Of a stretch of 64,000 nucleotides of DNA, positions 34,957 to 43,672 are shown in pieces. The position numbers and the translations under genes were made by a program. Each line of letters opens with the position of its first letter. The stretch's first letter is position 1. This DNA is from Ferruginibacter sp. (GTDB taxonomy: Bacteria > Bacteroidota > Bacteroidia > Chitinophagales > Chitinophagaceae): contig JANXXM010000145.1 in NCBI GenBank assembly GCA_025350645.1, forward strand, positions 1 through 64,000, written 5' to 3'. The notes beneath the pieces are model-generated. The model was not told where the DNA came from. It searched no databases and was given only the letters and a program-made list of their open reading frames with translations.

Positions 34957-35190
34957 TTAGTCTTTTTTTATTTTCACTTCGCCTGTTTGCGTATTTACTT
35001 TTTTTACTATTTTATGACCATTTCTTTTGGTTTTAATTTTGTAGCCGTTATGCCTTTTGTGTTTGCTAAAAACATTGTGTACCTTTTGTGTGGGTGAGCT
35101 TGTTTTCTTTATTTCAGTTTCCGTTTTTTGTGCAGCTCCACTATAACCTATTGTAAGCATAAGTGCTACAACCATCATTATTTGTTTCAT
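34957..35190 (-). CDS. Very basic small secreted protein
   Basis: A 77-residue ORF with a signal peptide (MKQIMMVVALMLTIGYSGAAQ). The mature peptide of about 55 residues is dominated by Lys, His, Arg and Thr (FSKHKRHNGYKIKTKRNGHKIVKKVN). No family is recognised. The clean signal peptide and shared terminator make it likely to be a real gene. It is convergent with the preceding basic protein gene. Confidence 0.55.
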   Translation of the reverse strand: MKQIMMVVALMLTIGYSGAAQKTETEIKKTSSPTQKVHNVFSKHKRHNGYKIKTKRNGHKIVKKVNTQTGEVKIKKD

Positions 35191-35258
35191 AAAAAAAATT
35201 TAATTAATTTTTTTATTGCAAACGCTGTGCCTTCACAAATTTCCCCAAACGGGGAAAA

Positions 35259-36515
35259 TCATTTGTTAAAAAGTATTTTTAGATAAAATAAAGGATTGGT
35301 AAATTTTTTTCTAATATCTACGTTTTCAAACATGCAACTTATTGTTTCCCGAAGTTCTTTGCTTTTGCTTGCCTTTCCAATTACAAAATTAAACAGTCTT
35401 GGTTTGCTGCTTAATATCTGCAGGTAATGGCTCAGTTTTAATTCTGCCCATAATTTTTTATATAGTGCGGCATCATATTCTTTTAAAAATGATGCAGAAA
35501 AATCATTGGCAGCTATCGCTTTTTTAATTTGCCGTGAGGCTACAAGCCCTGCTACCATTGCATTTCCAATTCCTTCGCCGGTAAATGGGTCTATCAATGA
35601 ACCTGCATCTCCCACTAGTAAAAAACGATCACCGCTAAGGCTCCTTTTTTTTGATCCCAATGGTAATCCCCATCCTTCAATTTTACCCTGTAATTTTGCA
35701 CCGGTAAAACGTTCTTTTAATACAGGATGTTTTTCCATTGCATCCAGCATTAGTTGTTTTAAATTTATTTTATTTGCAGCCACTTTGCTGCTCAGCATGC
35801 CGAGGCCCACATTAGCTGCGCCATTAGGTAAAGGAAAAATCCAAAAATAACCTGGCTGTACTTCTTTTAAAAAATGTAATTCTATAAAGTTTTCCTTGTG
35901 CATCCCTGTTACATTTTCGTAGTATGCACGTATGCCGGCAGCATAATGTTTTGGCTCCACAGCATGTTTTGCAAGTTGTTTTGCCACTGTGCTTCCTCTT
36001 CCTTCTGCACCTATAATCATTTTTGTAAAAATTTTTTTTTCTACACTATCCATTTGTACGGTTACCAATAATCCACCTGTTACGGCCTCTATTTTTTGCA
36101 ATAAAGTATTTGTAAAAAACCGTGCAAAACTGGTATCTATTAAATTTACGAGGCTATTATCAAAATCTATTCTTTTGCTTACAAAGCCTACAGGATCGGC
36201 TTCATCTTTTTTTTGTAGCTGAAAAGGTACATCCAAACAGGTAGTATCGGGTGCTATAAATTGTATGCCACTACTCAAAATAGCTTTGCTTTTATCATTC
36301 AAAAAATGTTTTTTCCACTCTGTTGTTATTCTTTTTAGCATATATACTGTTTTTCCACTTAGCGCATCACCGCATATTTTATCTCTGGGAAAAACTGTTT
36401 TGTCAATAATAATATGCTTAATATTTTCTTTTGCTAAAAAAATAGAAGTGGTAGCGCCAGCAGGGCCTGCACCAGCAATAAGCACATCTGTAATGTAATC
36501 GTATGAAGTTGCCAA
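35259..36515 (-). CDS. FAD-dependent oxidoreductase, geranylgeranyl-reductase family
   Basis: A 418-residue flavoprotein. The dinucleotide-binding motif GAGPAGATTSIFLA is at residues 15-28. RDKICGDALSG is the family Cys motif, and LVGDAGSLIDPFTGEGIGNAM binds FAD. Members reduce isoprenoid double bonds or act as halogenase-like or menaquinone-modifying enzymes; the substrate here is unknown. The start codon is TTG (36513-36515). Its upstream neighbour is xseB, 39 bases away on the same strand. Confidence 0.85.
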   Translation of the reverse strand: MATSYDYITDVLIAGAGPAGATTSIFLAKENIKHIIIDKTVFPRDKICGDALSGKTVYMLKRITTEWKKHFLNDKSKAILSSGIQFIAPDTTCLDVPFQLQKKDEADPVGFVSKRIDFDNSLVNLIDTSFARFFTNTLLQKIEAVTGGLLVTVQMDSVEKKIFTKMIIGAEGRGSTVAKQLAKHAVEPKHYAAGIRAYYENVTGMHKENFIELHFLKEVQPGYFWIFPLPNGAANVGLGMLSSKVAANKINLKQLMLDAMEKHPVLKERFTGAKLQGKIEGWGLPLGSKKRSLSGDRFLLVGDAGSLIDPFTGEGIGNAMVAGLVASRQIKKAIAANDFSASFLKEYDAALYKKLWAELKLSHYLQILSSKPRLFNFVIGKASKSKELRETISCMFENVDIRKKFTNPLFYLKILFNK

Positions 36516-36554
36516 GTAAGTTTTTTTACAGGTAAATGGTTATTTAAAATTATT

Positions 36555-36737
36555 TTACTTTTTTATTTCTGACACTTCATTTTCTATCGCTCTTAACTTT
36601 ATTTCACAAAAAGATATCAATTCTTCAGCCTGCTTCACTTTATCTGCCAGCGTATCTATCATTATGTCATCTTCTATTTCATTTACCAATTTGGCTAAAG
36701 CTGTAAAGGCATTATCAAATGTTTGTACTGTTTTCAT
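36555..36737 (-). CDS. xseB: Exodeoxyribonuclease VII small subunit
   Basis: A 60-residue helical protein (FDNAFTALAKLVNEIEDDIMIDTLADKVKQAEELI) matching XseB, which binds the large subunit to form exonuclease VII for single-stranded DNA. Its start overlaps the end of xseA by 23 bases, indicating translational coupling. Confidence 0.9.
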   Translation of the reverse strand: MKTVQTFDNAFTALAKLVNEIEDDIMIDTLADKVKQAEELISFCEIKLRAIENEVSEIKK

Positions 36738-37872
36738 TTTTCATTTTTTTGATTACTGCTGCTTCTATTTTCTGGTCTTTTAAAATAATGGCTAGTTTAC
36801 TTTGCAATACAATAAGCGTAGGGTCTGTTATAATTTTATTATCACTCATAATTATTGCAAATCCCTTTTTTAAAATAGTATCGGGATGAAGATTTTTTAT
36901 GCGTTGACTGTAATTTACCAATTCATATTTTGCAATATTTATTACATCATTTACACGCCTGTAAAACCGGTCTTTCAGTATTTGCACATCACTTTCAAAA
37001 CTCATATTGTTATCAATAATAAATGTAGCTACTTCTGTAGGTGTACGCAATTGCCTTGCAATAAGATCTGTAATACTTGTATTTCTATCGTGACCTATAC
37101 CCGTTAAAATAGGTATAGGAAAAGTAGCCACATTTTTTGCAAGTTCGTAATCGTTAAAAGACTTAAAGTCAATATCAGACCCGCCACCACGGCATATTAC
37201 CACCACATCAAATATTTGCTTGCTTTGCATAATTAATTGCAGTTGCTGCAAAATAAATTCGCTTGCTTTATCGCCTTGTATAGTAGTAAGAAAAGAGGTT
37301 ACCGCAAATGCATACTCATATTTATTGTTGTTCATTACAGTATTAAAATCCCTTTGCCCATCCGAGCCAGGTGCTGTTATTAAAGCAATTTTTTGAATGA
37401 CCATTGGCAATACAATACGCTTGTTTAAAGTAGAAAAAGTTTCATCGTATAAAAGCTGAATGGTACTGTTTTCATTTACAAGCCTTTCTAAAACACGTTT
37501 TCGCTCCAGTTCCAGTTTGCCCACAGCATACGCATAATCAATGCTCAGCACTTCTACATCTATCCCATATCTTTTATGAAAACGCACCCGCACGCCGCAG
37601 GTAATTTCTATGCCACTTATAAATTTTTGCTGGGTTTCTTTTTCAAAGTTTTCTATGTGATAATAAGTATTACTCCAAAAAACTCCTTTCATCTCCGTAG
37701 TAATAAGGTTGCCATCTTTTTCTATAAATTTTAAGAAGCACCACTTTTTATCCGGTTGCTTTTTTACATCTGTAATTTCTGCCCGTATTAAAAAAGTACG
37801 CCCCGAAAACCTATTGTATAATGTAGCGTCTATTTCATTTACCAGTTCAGAAAGTTTTTGCACCTCTTGCAT
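36715..37872 (-). CDS. xseA: Exodeoxyribonuclease VII large subunit
   Basis: A 385-residue protein. An N-terminal OB-fold (residues 1-105, FLIRAEITDVKKQPDKKWCFLKF) precedes the catalytic region with ALITAPGSDGQRDF, VVICRGGGSDIDFKSFNDYELA and PILTGIGHDRNTSITD. A reduced C-terminal helical region ends in LKKGFAIIM. It is shorter than E. coli XseA (456 residues) because the long coiled coil is reduced. It is coupled to xseB. A -7-like TAACTTTA lies 4 bases before the ATG; trmB is divergent. Confidence 0.93.
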   Translation of the reverse strand: MQEVQKLSELVNEIDATLYNRFSGRTFLIRAEITDVKKQPDKKWCFLKFIEKDGNLITTEMKGVFWSNTYYHIENFEKETQQKFISGIEITCGVRVRFHKRYGIDVEVLSIDYAYAVGKLELERKRVLERLVNENSTIQLLYDETFSTLNKRIVLPMVIQKIALITAPGSDGQRDFNTVMNNNKYEYAFAVTSFLTTIQGDKASEFILQQLQLIMQSKQIFDVVVICRGGGSDIDFKSFNDYELAKNVATFPIPILTGIGHDRNTSITDLIARQLRTPTEVATFIIDNNMSFESDVQILKDRFYRRVNDVINIAKYELVNYSQRIKNLHPDTILKKGFAIIMSDNKIITDPTLIVLQSKLAIILKDQKIEAAVIKKMKNENSTNI

Positions 37873-37876
37873 CCAC

Positions 37877-37884
37877 TAAAGTTA
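37877..37884 (-). promoter_or_regulatory. -7-like element of xseA
   Basis: Minus-strand TAACTTTA (7 of 8) ends 4 bases before the xseA ATG. The 103-base divergent spacer also holds the trmB element. Confidence 0.4.
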
Positions 37885-37962
37885 CATAGATGATGCTGTT
37901 TACCGCATAACAAATTAATGTATTTCAAGTTGTATTTAAACCTGCAGATGAAATTACTTTTT

Positions 37963-37970
37963 TAACTTTG
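37963..37970 (+). promoter_or_regulatory. -7 element of the trmB operon
   Basis: TAACTTTG fits TAnnTTTG exactly and ends 5 bases before the trmB ATG, leaving essentially no leader. Confidence 0.5.
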
Positions 37971-37975
37971 CTGCA

Positions 37976-38686
37976 ATGGCCCAAAAAAAATTACTGCGTT
38001 TTGCGCAAATAAAAGATTTTAATAATGTACACGAATATCCTGCAGGTATGCAAGGAGAATGGCGTACTTATTTTAAAAATAATAATCCTGTTATATTAGA
38101 ACTGGCCTGTGGGCGTGGAGAATATACCGTAGGACTTGCTACGCTTTATCCTAATAAAAATTTTATAGGAGTAGATATAAAGGGAAACAGGATGTATATA
38201 GGTGCTAAAAAAGCACTGGATAATAAATTAACCAATGCCGCTTTTCTTCGCACACAAATAGAAAAAATAACAGATTATTTTTCCCCAGGTGAAGTAGATG
38301 AAATATGGATTACCTTCCCCGACCCGCAGCTGCGTATTTCCAAAGCAAAAAAAAGATTAACCCATCCCCGTTTTTTACGTTTATACCAGCAGGTTTTAAA
38401 AAGCGATGGCATAATTCATTTAAAAACCGATTCCCCAGACTTGTATGATTTTACAAAACTGGTAGCAGCGAAGTACGATTTACAAATAATAAAAGACGAT
38501 GCAAACATTTATACAGATAAAATCATTACACCAGAACTCAATATAAAAACCCATTACGAAAGCCTAGATATTGCACAAAGCAATACCATACATTATCTTC
38601 AATTTATATTACCTGTAAAAATAAAAAATGAAGATGATGCACTACAACAATTATTACAAAAAAATATTGAAGCAGACTTGGCATGA
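37976..38686 (+). CDS. trmB: tRNA (guanine-N7-)-methyltransferase
   Basis: A 236-residue SAM-dependent enzyme forming m7G46 in tRNA. The SAM motif is ELACGRGEYTVGLA, followed by FIGVDIKGNRMYIGAKKA. The family motif is WITFPDPQLRISKAKKRLTHPRFL. A small C-terminal extension is present. It is the first gene of a tight plus-strand operon: its stop overlaps the start of the DUF5522 gene by 4 bases. Confidence 0.95.
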   Translation: MAQKKLLRFAQIKDFNNVHEYPAGMQGEWRTYFKNNNPVILELACGRGEYTVGLATLYPNKNFIGVDIKGNRMYIGAKKALDNKLTNAAFLRTQIEKITDYFSPGEVDEIWITFPDPQLRISKAKKRLTHPRFLRLYQQVLKSDGIIHLKTDSPDLYDFTKLVAAKYDLQIIKDDANIYTDKIITPELNIKTHYESLDIAQSNTIHYLQFILPVKIKNEDDALQQLLQKNIEADLA

Positions 38687-38901
38687 ATAATTTTACAGAA
38701 GGCGTAGATTTTTATTTTAATGAGCAGTGTCTTATGGTACTTACTGCAACTTATCATTTAAAAAGAGGCACTTGCTGTGGCAATGTTTGTTTACATTGCC
38801 CCTATACCTATGAAAACGTACCAGAGCCGGAACGAACTGCCATTTTAAAAGAAAAGAAAAATGCTTTGATAAATAATCATGAAAAAAATAATTCCTCATA
38901 A
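38683..38901 (+). CDS. DUF5522 family small protein
   Basis: A 72-residue protein with VLTATYHLKRGTCCGNVCLHCPY, the DUF5522 cysteine pattern (four Cys and one His), suggesting a metal site. Function unknown. The ATG overlaps the trmB stop by 4 bases, and its end overlaps the alkyltransferase-like gene by 23 bases, so all three are coupled. Eukaryotic and bacterial relatives are linked to tRNA or iron-sulfur contexts only by location; I make no functional claim. Confidence 0.85.
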   Translation: MNNFTEGVDFYFNEQCLMVLTATYHLKRGTCCGNVCLHCPYTYENVPEPERTAILKEKKNALINNHEKNNSS

Positions 38902-39262
38902 TCTGCCTGTTGTAAAAACTAAGAAAGATAGCTTTACTTTTTTTGATGATGTATATGCCATAGTACGGCAAATACCCAAAGGCAGGGTTACTTCTTATGG
39001 GGCTATTGCAAACTACTTAGGCACAAAGCTTTCGGCCCGCATGGTGGGCTGGGCAATGAATGCAGCCCATAGTCAAAAACCAAAAATACCTGCACACCGG
39101 GTTGTAAACAGAAATGGAATGCTAACCGGCAGAATGCATTTTGCAACACCCACTTTAATGGAAGAATTATTATTAAAAGAAAAAATAATGGTGAAGGATA
39201 ATATTACTATCATCAACTTTGAAAAATATTTTTGGGATCCTGCACAAGAATTAGAATTTTAA
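38879..39262 (+). CDS. Alkyltransferase-like (ATL) protein, MGMT family
   Basis: A 127-residue MGMT-fold protein. QIPKGRVTSYGAIANYLG and ARMVGWAMNAA are the DNA-binding helix-turn-helix segments. The active-site motif PCHRV reads PAHRV, so the alkyl-acceptor Cys is Ala. Such ATL proteins (for example the Thermus one, also with Ala) bind O6-alkylguanine and flag it for nucleotide-excision repair. It overlaps the DUF5522 gene and precedes the S1-like gene. Confidence 0.9.
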   Translation: MKKIIPHNLPVVKTKKDSFTFFDDVYAIVRQIPKGRVTSYGAIANYLGTKLSARMVGWAMNAAHSQKPKIPAHRVVNRNGMLTGRMHFATPTLMEELLLKEKIMVKDNITIINFEKYFWDPAQELEF

Positions 39263-39308
39263 TACTGTGAAAATATTAGTTAAAGACCATTATAATTACT
39301 ATACTACC

Positions 39309-40031
39309 ATGAGTGAAATTACACAAGGCAAAATTACTTTTATCAATCATGATAAGAAGTATGCCATTATTGAATACCTACAGGGTAATAAAAAAAAAGT
39401 TGTAAGTACAAGCATAGATGATGCGTTACAAAAAAAAGAAAAATTAAAAGGAATTATAAAAAAAACACATCATTACATGGTGGGGGATGTAGTAAGTTTC
39501 AGGGTGCGGTTATCTGACAGAGGCGATAAGATGATAGCAGATAAAACGGAATTTTTATATAATAATGCATTGGATGTTTTGCTGAATAAAAGCAGTGAAA
39601 CCAATAAATTTACAGGCTATCTTAAAATAGCTGATGATAAATATTATGTAAAAGAAATAGATAGTTATTTGTTTTTTCCCGTACCTTTTTCACTCTGGCA
39701 AATAGTACCTACAGAAAATGAATTAAACGAACAGGTAACTTTTTCTTTGGAAAATACGCACAAAAAAGAAAAAATATTTGCATCCCTTTTTAACAACCGC
39801 TACATACCCGAATTTGAGCAGGCAGTAAAATTGTTTAAAAGCAAAACTCCTGTAGATGCTACAGTGTATAAGATTACCCCACTGGGTATTTATGTAAATG
39901 TTGTAAGCGATAAAATACAATCTAAACTATTGCCGGAGAAAGATAATAAAATTGCCGTTGGTGATGTCATTAAAATCATTATCACACATTTAGCAAAAGA
40001 TAAGATAGCGGTTAAAAAGGCAGATGCTTAA
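39309..40031 (+). CDS. S1/cold-shock-like RNA-binding protein
   Basis: A 240-residue protein built from OB-fold-like parts. The first is QGKITFINHDKKYAIIEYLQGNKKKVVS (residues 5-35). A later S1-like segment, VDATVYKITPLGIYVNVVSDKIQSKLLP, is near residues 180-210. The middle is less conserved. RNA binding is inferred from the fold pattern. The track starts at a GTG (39267); I prefer the ATG at 39309 (MSEITQGK). It is the last gene of the trmB operon. Confidence 0.55.
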   Translation: MSEITQGKITFINHDKKYAIIEYLQGNKKKVVSTSIDDALQKKEKLKGIIKKTHHYMVGDVVSFRVRLSDRGDKMIADKTEFLYNNALDVLLNKSSETNKFTGYLKIADDKYYVKEIDSYLFFPVPFSLWQIVPTENELNEQVTFSLENTHKKEKIFASLFNNRYIPEFEQAVKLFKSKTPVDATVYKITPLGIYVNVVSDKIQSKLLPEKDNKIAVGDVIKIIITHLAKDKIAVKKADA

Positions 40032-40048
40032 TTGTTCCAATAATGCTA

Positions 40049-40633
40049 TCAGTTATAAAACGGCTGTATCATATAATAAACAATAACCCCGCTTACGGCT
40101 ACAAAAAACCAAATTGGCCAGGTAATGCGTACGAGCTTTTTATGTTTTTCATACTCACCCGTTAGCGCACGATATGCTGTAAATAAAATGAAAGGCAAAA
40201 CAATTGCTGCCAGTGGAATATGTGTACCCAATAAAATATAGTACAATAAACGACTTGTTCCCGCCATTATTTTTTCATTTATAGATAAAATACCATCATG
40301 GTCAATATCCCCATATTTTGTTTCTCCTGCTAATAAATGATGTGCTATATAACTCAATAAAAATAATACCGAGAGTGCTATTGCAGCCAGCATTATACCC
40401 CGGTGCAGTTTATAGTTTTTACTTTTTATGCTTATCAATCCTGCCAAAAGTAAAATGGCTACTATACTATTTATTACAGCATTAATAGTCGCAAAAACAT
40501 GTACGTTAAAAGATAATGCCACATTTAATTTATACCTGCTCATTAAAGCAACTGCTATAAAAACTACAATAGACACTATCCAGATAAGCAATTTTGCTTT
40601 ATTATCGTTTTTTACAAAAGAAGGCTGTAACAT
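40049..40633 (-). CDS. DUF420 family membrane protein (CtaM-like)
   Basis: A 194-residue polytopic membrane protein of the DUF420 family, with helices such as LLIWIVSIVVFIAVALMS and a conserved SYIAHHLLAGETKYG region. CtaM, a member in Firmicutes, is needed to mature a haem-copper oxidase. Its position, 3 bases after the SCO gene and downstream of the oxidase operon, supports the same role. The two His in the loop are candidate metal ligands. It is the last gene of the SCO-DUF420 unit. Confidence 0.85.
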   Translation of the reverse strand: MLQPSFVKNDNKAKLLIWIVSIVVFIAVALMSRYKLNVALSFNVHVFATINAVINSIVAILLLAGLISIKSKNYKLHRGIMLAAIALSVLFLLSYIAHHLLAGETKYGDIDHDGILSINEKIMAGTSRLLYYILLGTHIPLAAIVLPFILFTAYRALTGEYEKHKKLVRITWPIWFFVAVSGVIVYYMIQPFYN

Positions 40634-40636
40634 ATT

Positions 40637-41425
40637 TTAATAATTCGGTTTTAACTTTCTTTTTTTACCCAGCCATGCAGTTCCAAAAATTACTAAACCA
40701 ATGGCAATAAAAATAATGGGAAGTATTGGAATAAATTCTCTGAAAATAGAAGGGCTTTTTTTATCTCTTTCCAGCATTAATGTAGGAATATCTCTGGCAA
40801 GCTGTGCAAGTTTTATAGTATCAAAACCATTATACCAACCACGTATAACCCGGTTACTATCCAGCAAATAAAAATTTTCGGAATGTATAAATCCTGTATC
40901 AATTCCAGGGTCGGCAGTGGTTGCTTTCATTTCTTTAAGTGCCAGGTTATATATTTCCTGTTTATTCCCTGTTAGAAACCACCAGCTATCGTGGTTTGCT
41001 TCAAACTTATCCGCAAAAGAACGAAGGCGAGGTATACTATCTCTTTCAGGGTCTATACTTATAGTGAGAAATTGCACAATGCTATCATTTTTTTCAAAAC
41101 TTTTTTGCATTCGGCGCATGTTGCGGGCAAGCCCGGGGCAAATGCTGGGGCAGGAAGTAAAGAAAAAATCTATCACTAGTATTTTACCATGTAAATCATC
41201 TAAAGAAACTTTATTACCAAGCTGGTTGGTAAATTGCATATTGGCAACTTTATGCCAAATGGTATCATCAACTTGTTTGCCTCTCTTACTTTGTACACCA
41301 ATGCTATCATAAAAATAATGAGGAGGCATGTGTACTGCATCTTTACTTACATATTTCACTATCCAATATCCTGTAAACGGCAATAACATAGCCAAAAGGA
41401 GAGCAAGAATCGCTTTTTTATTCAA
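40637..41425 (-). CDS. SCO1/SenC family copper-delivery protein
   Basis: A 262-residue membrane-anchored thioredoxin-fold protein. N-terminal helix, then DFFFTSCPSICPGLARNMRRM with the Cu-binding CxxxC, and the later His in TGFIHSENFYL. A C-terminal hydrophobic helix (FIPILPIIFIAIGLVIFGTAWL) gives a second anchor. SCO proteins load or reduce the CuA site of oxidase subunit II, which fits the neighbouring operon. A perfect -7 element upstream and a terminator after COX IV show it has its own promoter. Confidence 0.92.
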   Translation of the reverse strand: MNKKAILALLLAMLLPFTGYWIVKYVSKDAVHMPPHYFYDSIGVQSKRGKQVDDTIWHKVANMQFTNQLGNKVSLDDLHGKILVIDFFFTSCPSICPGLARNMRRMQKSFEKNDSIVQFLTISIDPERDSIPRLRSFADKFEANHDSWWFLTGNKQEIYNLALKEMKATTADPGIDTGFIHSENFYLLDSNRVIRGWYNGFDTIKLAQLARDIPTLMLERDKKSPSIFREFIPILPIIFIAIGLVIFGTAWLGKKRKLKPNY

Positions 41426-41474
41426 AGTATATATGCTTTATAAAACACTTTTACTTAACCATAAAAATGTTTTG

Positions 41475-41482
41475 CAAAGATA
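41475..41482 (-). promoter_or_regulatory. -7 element of the SCO-DUF420 unit
   Basis: Minus-strand TATCTTTG, exact to TAnnTTTG, lies about 50 bases before the SCO start and after the COX IV terminator. Confidence 0.6.
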
Positions 41483-41535
41483 GTTGATATGCTGTTTGGG
41501 TTGATGAAAAATAGCTATTGTTCCATACATTTTTT

Positions 41536-41573
41536 CAATAAAAAAAGCCATACTTTTTCAAGTATGGCTTTTA
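41536..41573 (-). terminator. Terminator of the act-cox operon
   Basis: A 13-bp perfect stem AAAAGCCATACTT (41543-41555) pairs with AAGTATGGCTTTT (41560-41572). On the minus strand a run of seven T follows. It lies just after the COX IV gene. Confidence 0.88.
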
Positions 41574-41590
41574 TAAAAATGATATAATGA

Positions 41591-42019
41591 TTAATCTTTT
41601 GCTCCTTCTTTTACAGGCACTGTTTGCACTTTTTGAATATTCGGTTTGCTGTACCCATTGGTATTTCTAAGATTTTTCCAACTATTACCATCGTACAAAA
41701 AGGCAATAATAAACCACACAAAAAGCACCAGCGGTACTGTAATGGTCATTATCATATTTCTAACTTCATCCCCTAAATGCATAAAAACAGAAACGATATA
41801 ATATGCTTTTAAAAGTGTGAGTACTCCTATAACTATTTTAGTAGAAAGTACTGCGGTATGCGACATTCCCGCTCCTTTAAAATAGAGAAAATATCCAAGA
41901 CCCAACTCTACCATTGTTAAAAAAGACAATACCCAAAACACATTCCATATACGCTTTGTACCACTACCACTATGGTCTGGTGCGTGAGATATTTCGGGAG
42001 AAATGATATGTTGACTCAT
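41591..42019 (-). CDS. Cytochrome c oxidase subunit IV (prokaryotic)
   Basis: A 142-residue small membrane subunit with three hydrophobic segments (VFWVLSFLTMVELGLGYFLYF, LSTKIVIGVLTLLKAYYIVSVFMHLGDE, MTITVPLVLFVWFIIAFLYDG). This is typical of the COX4_pro subunit IV that stabilises subunits I and III. It is the last gene before the operon terminator, 75 bases after the subunit III gene. Confidence 0.85.
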   Translation of the reverse strand: MSQHIISPEISHAPDHSGSGTKRIWNVFWVLSFLTMVELGLGYFLYFKGAGMSHTAVLSTKIVIGVLTLLKAYYIVSVFMHLGDEVRNMIMTITVPLVLFVWFIIAFLYDGNSWKNLRNTNGYSKPNIQKVQTVPVKEGAKD

Positions 42020-42094
42020 AAACTTATTTTTTTAAATGACCGTGTGATGTGATCAATATTTTATGGGAATATTAAATGTGCTACAGCTAAAATT

Positions 42095-42976
42095 TTATAC
42101 CAGATAAAAACAAAGAAATACGAATACCCAAACAAGATCTACAAAGTGCCAATATAGTCCTGCCTTTTCTATCATTTCATAATGCCCTCGCTGGTCAAAA
42201 TGACCCAGCTTAGTTTTTATGTACATGATTATATTGATAACCACACCGCTAAATACATGAAAACCATGAAACCCGGTAATACCAAAGAAATAACTTCCAA
42301 AAGCGGGGCGGCCAACATTATTTACATGAAAATCTGCAGTATTACTTATCATATTTACTAATTCCGTATTGTTCATTACAGCAGTGTTATGTACTTCTGC
42401 AGCACCATGGTGCAGTGTACCCGCTATATTTGCCAGTTGCTCATGAGGTGTGTTTTGTAATGCTGCTACCATAACTTCATGTGGTATATGGGTGCCCCAT
42501 GGGTTGGAACTTGCTGTAGTAGGTAAAACTGATAATGTGCCATCATTTAATAACGCCACATGTTCTCCGGTAAGTAAATGCGTCCACTCCCATGCCTGGC
42601 AACTAAGAAAAGCAATACCACCAATAATAGTAAGGATCATAAATTTTTCAACTCCCTTTCTGTTCATATTATGCCCTTCGTGCACAGCAAGTACCATCGT
42701 AACCGAACTAAATATTAACACAAACGTCATAATACTTACAAATACCAATGGCAGGTTTGCATGTCCTAAAAAAGGTACAGAATTAAAAACCTGATTCGGA
42801 TCTGGCCAGTCATTTACACTGAACCTAATGGTACCATAGCTAATAAGAAATGCACCAAAAGTAAATGCATCACTCATTAAAAAGTACCACATCATTACTT
42901 TTCCATAGCTGGCGTTAAAAGGGCTTCTTCCCCCATTCCACCATTTTGTACCCGCTGGTATTGCTGCTGTTGACAT
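42095..42976 (-). CDS. Cytochrome c oxidase subunit III with large loop insertion
   Basis: A 293-residue subunit III. Conserved parts include KVMMWYFLMSDAFTFGAFLISY, FLSCQAWEWTHLL, FFGITGFHGFHVFSGVVINII and YWHFVDLVWVFVFLCFYLV. About 80 extra residues (GEHVALLNDG to NNVGRPAFGS) interrupt the family core between two helices; they are His/Asn/Thr-rich. It functions with subunits I and II in O2 reduction. A second, shorter subunit III gene is next to it. Confidence 0.9.
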   Translation of the reverse strand: MSTAAIPAGTKWWNGGRSPFNASYGKVMMWYFLMSDAFTFGAFLISYGTIRFSVNDWPDPNQVFNSVPFLGHANLPLVFVSIMTFVLIFSSVTMVLAVHEGHNMNRKGVEKFMILTIIGGIAFLSCQAWEWTHLLTGEHVALLNDGTLSVLPTTASSNPWGTHIPHEVMVAALQNTPHEQLANIAGTLHHGAAEVHNTAVMNNTELVNMISNTADFHVNNVGRPAFGSYFFGITGFHGFHVFSGVVINIIMYIKTKLGHFDQRGHYEMIEKAGLYWHFVDLVWVFVFLCFYLV

Positions 42977-43083
42977 AAATATTTTAAATATTAATTCCGA
43001 TAATTAATTAATGAGTATGATATAATTTATTATTTAGTTAAACTTAATGCTCATTACTGGGCTTAAAAGTTTTATCTGATTCT

Positions 43084-43650
43084 TTATCTTATCATCAACA
43101 AAAACATCAGTAAATAAACCCAAAGTATATCTACAAAATGCCAGTATGTATTCATAAGATCTACAGGTACAATACTGTAATTTCTCACTTTCGTATTAAA
43201 CGCCTGCAACGACATTACTATTAATGCTATAACTCCTCCTATTACATGCAGTGCGTGTAAGCCTACAATTACATATAAAAAGGAGTAGGATACATTTGCC
43301 TGTAACGTAATTCCTTTTGTCCATAATTGTTGAAATCCAACTATTTGAAGAATGATAAAAATTACGCCCAACACTAGTGTAATAGCCATCATAGTTCTAT
43401 AGCGACTCATTAATCTTTCTTTAAAAGCCTTTACTGCTATCCAAAGGGTAATGCTACTCAAAATTATTACTGCAGTGCTGTACCAAAATGCAACCGGCAA
43501 ATCAAAAGTGGTCCAGTTTACCTGGTTTCGTTTTACTATATAAGCACTGGTAAGGCCCGCAAACATCATTAATATACTGCCAATACCTACCCACAAAGTA
43601 AATTTATGAGGATGTATTTTTGTTTTTTTTTCTATCGTCACTGTACTCAT
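43084..43650 (-). CDS. Cytochrome c oxidase subunit III, short paralogue
   Basis: A 188-residue subunit III-type membrane protein (FTLWVGIGSILMMFAGLTSAYIV, FSYLYVIVGLHALHVIGGVIAL-like core, YWHFVDILWVYLLMFLLMI). In many Bacteroidota two subunit III genes stand in tandem, this one preceding the longer copy. The track ORF from 43707 overlaps the ctaB end; the ATG at 43650 (MSTVTIEKKT) avoids this and starts right before the conserved helix. Confidence 0.88.
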   Translation of the reverse strand: MSTVTIEKKTKIHPHKFTLWVGIGSILMMFAGLTSAYIVKRNQVNWTTFDLPVAFWYSTAVIILSSITLWIAVKAFKERLMSRYRTMMAITLVLGVIFIILQIVGFQQLWTKGITLQANVSYSFLYVIVGLHALHVIGGVIALIVMSLQAFNTKVRNYSIVPVDLMNTYWHFVDILWVYLLMFLLMIR

Positions 43651-43672
43651 CTTATTTTTTAAAATCTTTAAA

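Noticed and set aside
43008-43083. Possible hairpin TAATGAG/CTCATTA between the two subunit III genes
   Set aside because: Only 7 bp with a loop of more than 30 AT-rich bases; expected by chance in such DNA.
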